Shown here in pieces: positions 1 to 5,733 of a stretch of DNA of 6,218 nt. Location of the stretch: NCBI GenBank assembly GCA_946481225.1, contig CAMLNJ010000195.1:1-6218 (forward strand), written 5' to 3'. The stretch's first letter is position 1. Every line of letters starts with the position of its first letter. Below the pieces are notes generated by a model. It had not been told where the DNA came from and made no database searches. It saw only the letters and a program-made list of their open reading frames with translations. The position numbers and the translations under genes are program-made. The stretch comes from an uncultured Verrucomicrobiota bacterium. Lineage in GTDB: Bacteria; Verrucomicrobiota; Verrucomicrobiae; Opitutales; Opitutaceae.

Positions 1-21
1 CGGACCGTATAACCGCCTTAT

Positions 22-48
22 TCTCTGCGATCTTTGCGTTCTCTGCGG
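22..48. repeat. Three tandem 9-bp units (TCTYTGCGN)
   Basis: The units are TCTCTGCGA (22-30), TCTTTGCGT (31-39) and TCTCTGCGG (40-48), with exact 9-bp period and one internal C/T difference. Similar CTCTGCG/CTTTGCG strings are, from general knowledge, common between genes in high-GC Verrucomicrobia and Planctomycetes. A function is not known to me. It could be a dispersed intergenic repeat or part of the 3' end of an upstream transcript. Confidence 0.7.
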
Positions 49-207
49 CCAATTTCAGGGGATTCTTCGGCAACCCATGACGGCTCCGCTCCACTTATCC
101 GCTCCGGGTGACGCAGGCTTCCTCCCTCCTCCGCCCTTCGCTGCTTCGCGATAAAAATTCCGTCTCCGCTCCTCAGCTCTCAGGTCCTCCTCCACCTCCG
201 GTCTCCG

Positions 208-242
208 GCTCCAAGCTCCTTGCTCCCAGCTCCTCGCTCCAA
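208..242. repeat. Five tandem heptamers GCTCCNN before the toxin start
   Basis: Units are GCTCCAA (208-214), GCTCCTT (215-221), GCTCCCA (222-228), GCTCCTC (229-235) and GCTCCAA (236-242), with perfect 7-bp period and only the last two bases varying. The array ends two bases before the ATG at 244, so it occupies the place where a ribosome binding site would be. On the + strand it is CU-rich and therefore unable to pair with the 16S tail. Confidence 0.75.
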
Positions 243-243
243 A

Positions 244-303
244 ATGTCCCGCTTCACCTGCGCCTCGCTCGCCTTTCTCGCCTGCTCCGCCCTCGTTTCC
301 GCC
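244..303 (+). other. Sec signal peptide of the exported protein
   Basis: Residues 1-20 have a short N-region with one Arg, a hydrophobic core (SLAFLACSALV) and a small-residue cleavage site (V-S-A before Gln21). This is a signal peptidase I pattern. Cys14 lies in the core, but the context FLAC is a poor lipobox, so a lipoprotein is less likely. Confidence 0.75.
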
Positions 304-2424
304 CAGACGGCAACCGATCCCAACGAAGGCCTCTCCCTCCAAGTCGTCCCATCCACGCCCGGCGCCTATTCCGTAAATTGGTTCGGCCGCGGAGGACGCA
401 CGTATTTTCTGGAGCGTAGCACCGACCTCACCGCGCCGTGGGAATATTTTCCCATCATCGAAACCGGCGCCAACGCGCCCGTCGGCTACGGCTTCACCAC
501 CGACTCGCCGCGCGTCTTCGTGCGCTTGCGTTATGTCGACGACGTCTACGCCAACCCGTATCTTGTGGACAGCGACGGCGACGGCGTCATCAACCAAATC
601 GAGTTCGCCTACGAGATCGATCCTTTCGACAGCGACACGGACGACGACCTCATCCCCGACAAATGGGAGATCGATCATGGCTCCGATCCGGCGAAGGCCT
701 CCGTCGCCTTCGACACCACGGCGGACAGCGATCTGGACGGCTTGGCTGACGCATGGGAGATGGAGCACTTCGGCAGCCTGGCCCAAGGCTATTTCGACGA
801 TTACGACCTGGACGGGGTCCCAAACGGGGAAGCCCAGTGGAGCGGCGAAGATCCCAAACGAAGCTATGTCGCCAAAGACGCGACCGTGCCGTCATGGCTC
901 GAAGCACCGATCCCGGTCGTCAGCGGGGAAACCGCGTCGGGCTTCACTTTGACCTGGCCGGCCGCCTTGGATGACCGAGCCGGGCGGATAAATTATATTC
1001 TATACCGCAACAACCAAGCCCTCGGCGCGGCTTCCGAAGAACTCAGTCGCTGGATTTCCACGGAAGGTCTTGCGGGGTGGCAGCGCTGGTATGTGAGGCC
1101 GGTGGATGCCGCAGGCAACATCGGCCCCGCGTCCGGCATCCTGGAGCGAGAGGTTTTGAAACTCGGCGAAACGCCTTTCGCCGCCGTTTCGCGTCATGCT
1201 TCAGGTGAGTTCACATCTTGGGGCAATGCGCGCCAAGACGACACCGGACGCTTCCGCTACTTTCGGACCGTCTCGGAGACCAAGACATGGACTCACCATC
1301 ATACCACCACGTTCTACGATTACGATGGTGTCGCTTACGGCAATAATCATCACAGCTCCGTGGGCGGCTTTACCATCTCGCGGAGCACCGCGCGCGACGG
1401 CGGCGAAAGTGTTTCGGCGGAGGGCGAGTATGACAGTGAATGGGGGTCTAGCTATCGTTCCAATCTCGGTCAGGAAGGCACAGACATGGTCGCGCATGGA
1501 GAATGGGCGCCGGACGGTCGTCTTTCCGCTGTGGTGAAAACATTCCGTGTGTTGAACGGGGAACGGACTCTTCAGTCGGAAGAACCTCTCACCACCGCCC
1601 CGCTCATCATCGAGGCCACCACCCAAGTAAGCGCTTCGCCGGAAGAAATCCGGTATGAACTGCCGGAGAACACCCGCACCGTGGGCGAGCCGGGCCCCAA
1701 CGCATCGGTATCGGTCACAACCCAATCCGCGACCCGCGTCATCTCGTATTCCGACGAGCTCACCGATTCCCAAATGAAAGAGTTCGCGCGGCAGGATATG
1801 CCCGCCTTGGACGAGCAGCCTTGGACCGCGGGCGTTTTTTGCGCCAGTCGGGAATGGTCGAGCGGGACCCTCCGCCTCACCGAGGGCGAATACCGTATCC
1901 ACTTGGAGAATACCGAGACGGGCCGTCGTTATCCGATGCGGTGGCTGGAGGTGTTTTATCCCGACGAGGAGGCGGAGGATTCGATCCCGCAGGCGCTTGT
2001 CGGACATACCGCCACCTTGGTGGGCAACGGAGGGACGGTGGAGTCTGACACCTACCCGCTCACCGCACCGGACGAGCCGGGCCTGCTCTGCCTCAAACCC
2101 GTGAAGCTCGCCTTGGGCGCCCCGGAGGCGGTGGCCGTGAACGACGATTTCGACGAACGGCTGCCCGACGCCTCCGAAGCGTGGGTTTCCGACCGTGAAA
2201 ACGGACGGGGCCTTGGCCATCGCCGATCTGGCGCCGCTATCGGTCGACTTCCTGACCTTGCCCGAAGCGGAGGACGGCAGTCTTCGCCTGTCCGTTGTCG
2301 AGGGGGCGGAGCGTATCCGGCTGCATGCGCTCGCGCCGCAAGGGAGCGGCGCGGCCGGCACGTATCTCGCGTCGGATTGGTGGCAGATCGAGGATGGGGA
2401 CGAATTGCTCGGCACGATCCTTAA
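244..2424 (+). CDS. Exported giant surface protein/polymorphic toxin, N-terminal fragment (frameshifted)
   Basis: This is the N-terminal half of a large secreted protein whose reading frame is broken; the C-terminal half continues in the next entry. ATG 244 is chosen because it opens directly into a good Sec signal peptide (residues 1-20, MSRF..., hydrophobic core, cut after VSA). A TTG 24 bases upstream only adds eight residues in front of it. Residues about 35-100 form a module with GRTYFLERSTDL, PWEYFPIIETG and VFVRLRY, a pattern I associate with Verrucomicrobiota secreted proteins. Residues 109-204 are Asp-rich TSP3-type repeats, and 215-297 are fibronectin III-like. Residues about 300-640 are beta-rich, with a His/aromatic cluster (WTHHHTTTFYDYDG) and no domain I can name. 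The sequence up to NDDFDERLPDA (about residue 645) looks native; the 70 or so residues after it, to the stop at 2424, are Arg/Gly-rich and look like out-of-frame translation. No Shine-Dalgarno sequence precedes the start. Role as a toxin carrier is inferred from the C-terminal half. Confidence 0.8.
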   Translation: MSRFTCASLAFLACSALVSAQTATDPNEGLSLQVVPSTPGAYSVNWFGRGGRTYFLERSTDLTAPWEYFPIIETGANAPVGYGFTTDSPRVFVRLRYVDDVYANPYLVDSDGDGVINQIEFAYEIDPFDSDTDDDLIPDKWEIDHGSDPAKASVAFDTTADSDLDGLADAWEMEHFGSLAQGYFDDYDLDGVPNGEAQWSGEDPKRSYVAKDATVPSWLEAPIPVVSGETASGFTLTWPAALDDRAGRINYILYRNNQALGAASEELSRWISTEGLAGWQRWYVRPVDAAGNIGPASGILEREVLKLGETPFAAVSRHASGEFTSWGNARQDDTGRFRYFRTVSETKTWTHHHTTTFYDYDGVAYGNNHHSSVGGFTISRSTARDGGESVSAEGEYDSEWGSSYRSNLGQEGTDMVAHGEWAPDGRLSAVVKTFRVLNGERTLQSEEPLTTAPLIIEATTQVSASPEEIRYELPENTRTVGEPGPNASVSVTTQSATRVISYSDELTDSQMKEFARQDMPALDEQPWTAGVFCASREWSSGTLRLTEGEYRIHLENTETGRRYPMRWLEVFYPDEEAEDSIPQALVGHTATLVGNGGTVESDTYPLTAPDEPGLLCLKPVKLALGAPEAVAVNDDFDERLPDASEAWVSDRENGRGLGHRRSGAAIGRLPDLARSGGRQSSPVRCRGGGAYPAACARAARERRGRHVSRVGLVADRGWGRIARHDP
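568..855 (+). other. Thrombospondin type 3-like Asp-rich repeats
   Basis: Residues 109-204 contain repeated DxDxDG-type loops: DSDGDGV (109-115), DSDTDDDLIPDKWE (129-142), DSDLDGLADAWE (161-172) and DYDLDGVPNGE (187-196). TSP3 repeats of this type bind calcium in characterised proteins and act as rigid spacers. Their position straight after the N-terminal module fits a stalk holding a surface-exposed protein away from the cell. Calcium binding here is inferred from the motif. Confidence 0.75.
886..1134 (+). other. Fibronectin type III-like domain
   Basis: Residues 215-297 have the expected landmarks: VPSWLEAPIPVV at the first strand, FTLTWPAALDDRAG (Trp after the first sheet), INYILYRNN for the Y-x-L/I-Y strand, and WYVRPVDAAGNIGPAS as the last strands, with the typical D-x-A-G-N turn. 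Such domains are common spacers in bacterial exported proteins. Confidence 0.7.
2195..2210 (+). other. Probable single-base frameshift joining the two halves
   Basis: Coding potential moves from the frame of 244 to the next (+1) frame here. Candidate sites are the A run at 2198-2201 and the G run at 2207-2210. Removing one A joins NDDFDERLPDASEAWVSDRE to TDGALAIADLAPLSVDF without a break; removing one G gives ...DRENGRALAIADL. In the + frame used downstream, a TGA at 2138-2140 blocks any longer upstream extension. Extra base, assembly error or recent mutation cannot be told apart from one sequence. Confidence 0.75.
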
Positions 2425-4495
2425 TCGCCGCGGCGCCGACGGCGCGTCCTTGCCTGATTGGCGGCTCTATGCCGAGGGGTTGGCGCCCGGCAAGGTGGTG
2501 CTCCGCCTGGAAGGGGACTTTCTTGGCCTCACGCTCAGCGCGGAAAAAACGCTCTACGTGACCCGGACCGAGCTGGTCCAACGCGATTCCGAGACGGGGG
2601 ACACCCACGCCGTCGGCGGGCTGCTCGACGGCGTGTCTCTGCGCCCCTCGGTCGAGCTGCGCGTCGACTCCGCCGTCATCGGCCCCGACGGGGACGAACT
2701 GCGTATCCAGGTCTCCGGGACGGTCTTCGATCCCCTTTCCGAAAGCCTCGCCGAGGCGCTCGCCCGCACCCGCGCCCTGGTGTTCGAGGTAAACGGCCGC
2801 ACCGTGTCGGGCATCGCGAATCTGCCCGACCTGCCGGCTATGGGCAGCCTGCACCGTCCTTGGCAAAGCGCCCGCTTCGAAATCGAGTTCACGCGGAGCT
2901 TCCGCATTCCGACGCGCGGCCCCGCCACCGTGATCCTGCGCGCCGTCACCACGGCCAATCCCGCCGGGGAACGCGGCTGGGACGAGGCGGCCATCCTGCT
3001 CGCCCGCATTCCCGAGGGCGACCAGCCGGTGGCGACGGCGCAGGTGCCGCTGAGCGTGGCGGCGATCCACCATGGCGAGGGCCCGGAGGGAGGCGGAGCC
3101 GGTCCGGCCGTGCTGCGCGTCGACGGCTTGGCCGAGGCCCCGGCCGATCTGGCCCTGGGCCTGACGGAAAACGGCGCCGAGCAGCTGCTCGCCCCGCTTA
3201 CCTTTAGCCCGCGCTACTTCTACGTCGTCGGCCCCGAGCGCCCCGGCCAGCCCATGCGCTACCTCGTCACCCTTGACGATTCGGTCGAGCTGCCGCCCGG
3301 GCAGTCGCTGCGCGCGGTGCGCTCGGGCAAGAACAGCTTCGTGCTGCGCGTAGGCGACCGCATCGTCTCGGAAGCCGAGGTGCAGGCCGTGCCGATGGTC
3401 GCTAACTGGAGCGCCAATCCCGCGGTGCCCAAACCCGCCCGCGACCTCGCGGAGATCGAAGGGTTCTACACGTTTCTCTACAAACGTCCGGCGTCCGCAG
3501 GGGACAGCATCCAGCTCGGCCTGATTCTTCGCGACGCGTTCAAGCATTGCGGCGGCCTGGTTCAGCTAGGCGAGGGGGACGAGGTGGACCGCGATACCGA
3601 CTTCAGCGGTCGGCTCGTCATCACGATTGGCCGGGAACTCGATCCGCTCTCTGCGGCGACGGGATTGTTCGAGCAGCTGGTGAGCTTTTCTCTGCATCCG
3701 ACCATGCAAGAACAGGTCATCGAGGACGGTTATGGTGGCGACCTTTTCGCCAGCGGGCGACTCACCGCCGTTCGCACCCAATCCCACGAGCTCGGGGCGG
3801 TCGTTCTCGAGCTTTACAAGGCGGCGATCTCGATCGTGAGCGAGCCCGCCGATTGTGTCATCGCGATGGATGAGATCAGCCAAGGCAACTGGTCCGCCGC
3901 CATCGGCTTTCTGCCCTTCGTTCCCGCCCGCGCGAGATACGTGATCAAGAAGAAGGGCACCGGAGAGGTCTTGGCCGAATTTTCCGACTACACGGTGGCC
4001 GTGCTCGAGTCCGCCATGCGGACCATGAAGCTCGACAAGATTCGCGGCCGCCTAAACGTGGTCCACGGCCTCCGTGACCTGCGCAACGCCGGCTTTGCCG
4101 ACCAGAAGCTGATCGATGTCATGGTGGATAGCGGCCATCTAACGATCACCAAAAGTCGTGGATACAAACAACTCAAGGAAGTGCTTGGGCCCCCGCCATC
4201 CTTCTTCGGCTACCAAGCGCACCACTGGATTCCGTTGGAGAGGCCAATCCAAGACAAGGCTCTGCGCCAATGCATCGATCCCAACGAGCATGGCATCTGG
4301 CTCAAGAAGGCCATTCACCAAAAGGTCCACAACGTGCCGGTGCCGGGATTCATCTATCGAGGAAAAGAATTCAGCCCAAACAAGTATAACGACATTTGGA
4401 AGGAATTCTTCAGCAGAAACTATTTCGAGAACGCGACGGACCAAGAAATCCTTGATTTCGTGCATTTCCTTCAACGCTCCGTCTACAAACTATGA
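2195..4495 (+). CDS. Polymorphic toxin C-terminal half with HNH/endonuclease VII-like nuclease tip
   Basis: This 766-codon frame (GTG at 2195) is best seen as the C-terminal half of the protein starting at 244. It has no signal peptide, no Shine-Dalgarno sequence before GTG, and overlaps the first frame by 230 bases. Residues 1-410 are beta-rich, Ig-like in pattern, without a domain I can name. Residues about 420-660 look like a pretoxin region: GFYTFLYKRP (423-432), LRDAFKHCGG, GRLVITIG, and a hydrophobic stretch GNWSAAIGFLPFVPARA (564-580) reminiscent of the pretoxin segments before Rhs and other polymorphic toxin tips. Residues about 661-766 carry a nuclease-like tip: A675-H676-H677-W678, H708-x3-H712 and Y731-N732-x2-W735-x2-FF. 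This spacing fits HNH/Endo VII-fold toxins of the HH type and recalls the DUF2380 family; DNA cleavage is inferred. Stop overlaps the next gene's start (ATGA). Base composition falls sharply at the tip. Confidence 0.8.
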   Translation: MKTDGALAIADLAPLSVDFLTLPEAEDGSLRLSVVEGAERIRLHALAPQGSGAAGTYLASDWWQIEDGDELLGTILNRRGADGASLPDWRLYAEGLAPGKVVLRLEGDFLGLTLSAEKTLYVTRTELVQRDSETGDTHAVGGLLDGVSLRPSVELRVDSAVIGPDGDELRIQVSGTVFDPLSESLAEALARTRALVFEVNGRTVSGIANLPDLPAMGSLHRPWQSARFEIEFTRSFRIPTRGPATVILRAVTTANPAGERGWDEAAILLARIPEGDQPVATAQVPLSVAAIHHGEGPEGGGAGPAVLRVDGLAEAPADLALGLTENGAEQLLAPLTFSPRYFYVVGPERPGQPMRYLVTLDDSVELPPGQSLRAVRSGKNSFVLRVGDRIVSEAEVQAVPMVANWSANPAVPKPARDLAEIEGFYTFLYKRPASAGDSIQLGLILRDAFKHCGGLVQLGEGDEVDRDTDFSGRLVITIGRELDPLSAATGLFEQLVSFSLHPTMQEQVIEDGYGGDLFASGRLTAVRTQSHELGAVVLELYKAAISIVSEPADCVIAMDEISQGNWSAAIGFLPFVPARARYVIKKKGTGEVLAEFSDYTVAVLESAMRTMKLDKIRGRLNVVHGLRDLRNAGFADQKLIDVMVDSGHLTITKSRGYKQLKEVLGPPPSFFGYQAHHWIPLERPIQDKALRQCIDPNEHGIWLKKAIHQKVHNVPVPGFIYRGKEFSPNKYNDIWKEFFSRNYFENATDQEILDFVHFLQRSVYKL
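3452..4174 (+). other. Pretoxin-like region ahead of the nuclease tip
   Basis: Residues about 420-660 of the second fragment. It begins GFYTFLYKRP, contains a helix-rich stretch around ELGAVVLELYKAAISIV, then C554, and a Gly/Pro-bounded hydrophobic stretch at 564-580, ending in a charged helical part before the tip. The hydrophobic stretch is too short and too broken by prolines to be a standard membrane helix. In polymorphic toxins, regions in this position handle processing or release of the tip; that role is inferred from position only. Confidence 0.45.
4175..4492 (+). other. C-terminal HH-type HNH/Endo VII-fold nuclease domain
   Basis: Residues about 661-766. Key residues are H676-H677 (the first His pair, in QAHHWIP), H708 and H712 (IHQKVH), and Y731, N732, W735 (KYNDIWKEFF). 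In HH-type HNH toxins the paired His supply the general base and a metal ligand, and the later His residues complete the metal site. Only about 100 residues long, as is usual for toxin tips. The closest family pattern I recall is DUF2380 (HH...H...H...WN..W..F), seen in myxobacterial and other secreted proteins. Substrate (DNA or RNA) cannot be read from sequence. Confidence 0.6.
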
Positions 4496-5730
4496 ACCCA
4501 TCTGCACGTCTACTTACTCTGTCTACCGCGCTAGGCGCAGAGGTGGCCCCGATCTACCCCAAGGATGCTTGGCCGAATAAGGCACCACTTGTGTCGTGGT
4601 TGTTAACTGCGGATCGCAAGCGTTGGACCGACTTCATATCGGCAACCGGCGGCGTCGACGATTTCAATGCCAACTTAGGTATCTTCAGCGGTCGTGTGGT
4701 CGCCGATCTCTTGGAAGCCGGATTCGCAGACGGACATTTCGTGCCGCTGGATATGCACGAATCGCCTATCCTCTATTTCGCTTTTCATCCCCGCGCCAAA
4801 ATTCGCATGCGCACCGAAAACATATCCGCCAAACGAGGTTATAGCGAACCGGTTTTGGCCGATGTCCCCGATTACGAGGGCTACGAAGGGCACGCCTTCG
4901 TAACTGGAGTAAAAACCCGATACGGCGATGGTCCGCTGCTGTGCATCCCCGCGATACTTGAGTTAGCCAAGGCCAAGCGCTGGACGGGGGTAAGCATTGA
5001 TGGATTCGACGACGGCGGCACCCTCTATGAATGTAACGACCGCGGAAAAATCACAAAAGACCACACAGGTCCTCGCTCCTGCATCCTCGACGGTTACTAC
5101 GTCTCCGAAGATGTCATCGCCGCCGACTTGGTCCGCGCCCGCGAACTGGCTGCCGAACTGCAAAGCTCGCCCGACACCCCCGAATGGACGCGTCGCAGTT
5201 TTGAGATCGTGCGCAAGGCGCTTGTCGAGGCCCCGCACACGCTCGGCTACCCAATACCCAAAGCGGCCAAGCCCCGCCGCGTCTCTGATCCCAGCGCCCC
5301 GCTCATCGATCCCAAGGCCCTCAAGCGCCTCAAGCTGGAGGGCGAGGGCGAACTCGTCGGCGAGATCGAGCTCGGCCGCCCGCTCTTCGGCTCCGACACT
5401 CTGTCGGTGATCGTGAGCGACGAGGTGTGCGATGACGATGCGCCGGAGGTGAGCTTCACCAAGACCGAGATGAAGAGCCGCGCGAAGGTGGCGCTCGAAA
5501 AGCTGGAAAGCCGCCTGCCCGCCATCGAGGCCGCGATCGACCAACTGGCGACAGCCGATGAAAAATCTCCCGCCAACTTCCGCGTCACACTGCACGATCC
5601 CGGCGTTTTCCTCTGCACTGTCGACATGGCCGAAGGCGAGCGATGGACATTCACCGTCGAGGATGACCTCGTCGCCCATCATTTCGAGTTCGACGGCGAC
5701 AAGCTGATCGAAACCTGGGCGGGGGACTGA
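4492..5730 (+). CDS. Candidate immunity protein, two-part, partly Imm11/DUF1629-like
   Basis: A 412-residue protein without a signal peptide or membrane segment, so probably cytoplasmic. Its ATG sits in the ATGA overlap with the toxin stop and has no Shine-Dalgarno sequence, so translation is likely coupled to the toxin. Residues about 40-175 weakly match the layout of Imm11/DUF1629 immunity proteins: an IFSGRVVADLLEAG stretch (64-77), HFVPLDM soon after, a strand with ILYFAFHP, and LLCIPAILELAKAKRWTGVSIDGF near the end. Residues about 180-285 are a charged, Pro-containing linker. Residues about 285-412 form a second domain: strands around GEIELGRPLFGSDTLSVIV, a long helix (323-354), then WTFTVEDD and a C-terminal strand ending WAGD. 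I cannot name it. The 5' part is less GC-rich than the 3' part. Immunity function is inferred from position; the alternative is an unrelated conserved hypothetical gene. Confidence 0.75.
   Translation: MNPSARLLTLSTALGAEVAPIYPKDAWPNKAPLVSWLLTADRKRWTDFISATGGVDDFNANLGIFSGRVVADLLEAGFADGHFVPLDMHESPILYFAFHPRAKIRMRTENISAKRGYSEPVLADVPDYEGYEGHAFVTGVKTRYGDGPLLCIPAILELAKAKRWTGVSIDGFDDGGTLYECNDRGKITKDHTGPRSCILDGYYVSEDVIAADLVRARELAAELQSSPDTPEWTRRSFEIVRKALVEAPHTLGYPIPKAAKPRRVSDPSAPLIDPKALKRLKLEGEGELVGEIELGRPLFGSDTLSVIVSDEVCDDDAPEVSFTKTEMKSRAKVALEKLESRLPAIEAAIDQLATADEKSPANFRVTLHDPGVFLCTVDMAEGERWTFTVEDDLVAHHFEFDGDKLIETWAGD
5720..5726 (+). promoter_or_regulatory. Possible ribosome binding site for the membrane protein
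   Basis: A G-rich stretch, GGGGGA at 5721-5726, lies seven bases before the ATG at 5734 and differs from GGAGGA at one position. It overlaps the last codons of the upstream gene. It is the only site in the window that looks at all like a Shine-Dalgarno sequence, but G runs are common at this GC content. Confidence 0.3.
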
Positions 5731-5733
5731 GTC

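Larger units (their letters stand above)
1..243. other. Non-coding leader with low-complexity repeats
   Basis: No convincing gene is seen here on either strand. The left part has a 9-bp tandem triplet (22-48). The octamer TCCGCTCC occurs three times (85-92, 98-105, 165-172). From about 160 to 243 the + strand is strongly pyrimidine-rich and ends in a heptamer array. The reverse-strand frame running from 786 down to 55 is taken as a shadow of the first gene. An AT-rich patch at 150-158 could be a -10 element, but no matching -35 is visible, so no promoter is called. No terminator-like hairpin was recognised. Confidence 0.6.
244..4495 (+). pseudogene. Reconstructed single toxin gene interrupted by a frameshift
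   Basis: Correcting one base in 2198-2210 yields one frame of about 1416 codons. It would run from the signal peptide through TSP3 and FnIII domains to the nuclease tip, which is the normal order for an exported polymorphic toxin. The long overlap of the two fragments, the loss of protein-like composition in the first frame after about 2190, and the missing start signals for the second frame all support one ancestral gene. Whether the break is real is unknown, so the two open frames are also listed separately. Confidence 0.65.

Noticed and set aside
150..158. AT-rich GATAAAAAT as a -10 promoter element
   Set aside because: No plausible -35 sequence lies at the right distance in the pyrimidine-rich surroundings; too weak to call.
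220..222. TTG 220 as the start of the exported protein
   Set aside because: It would put eight residues encoded by the heptamer repeat before a signal peptide that is complete from ATG 244.
208..242. Heptamer array as a CRISPR
   Set aside because: Units are 7 bp with no spacers, and no cas genes are present.
55..786. Reverse-strand 243-residue frame over the leader and first gene
   Set aside because: It lies antisense to the signal peptide and TSP3 coding region, and its Val/Asp-rich sequence mirrors the Asp-rich repeats.
2195..2197. GTG 2195 as a true start of an independent second gene
   Set aside because: No ribosome binding site, no signal peptide, 230-base overlap with the first frame, and the protein-like sequence joins smoothly to the first frame when one base is removed.
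2195..2210. Programmed ribosomal frameshift
   Set aside because: The needed shift is +1 (or -2). No classic -1 slippery heptamer, shifty stop or downstream pseudoknot is evident, and the A and G runs are only four bases long.
1201..3547. Long reverse-strand open frames (2415-1201 and 3547-2237) as genes
   Set aside because: They are low-complexity, Arg/Gly-rich or His/Arg-rich translations opposite a gene with recognisable domains; such antisense frames are expected at this GC content.
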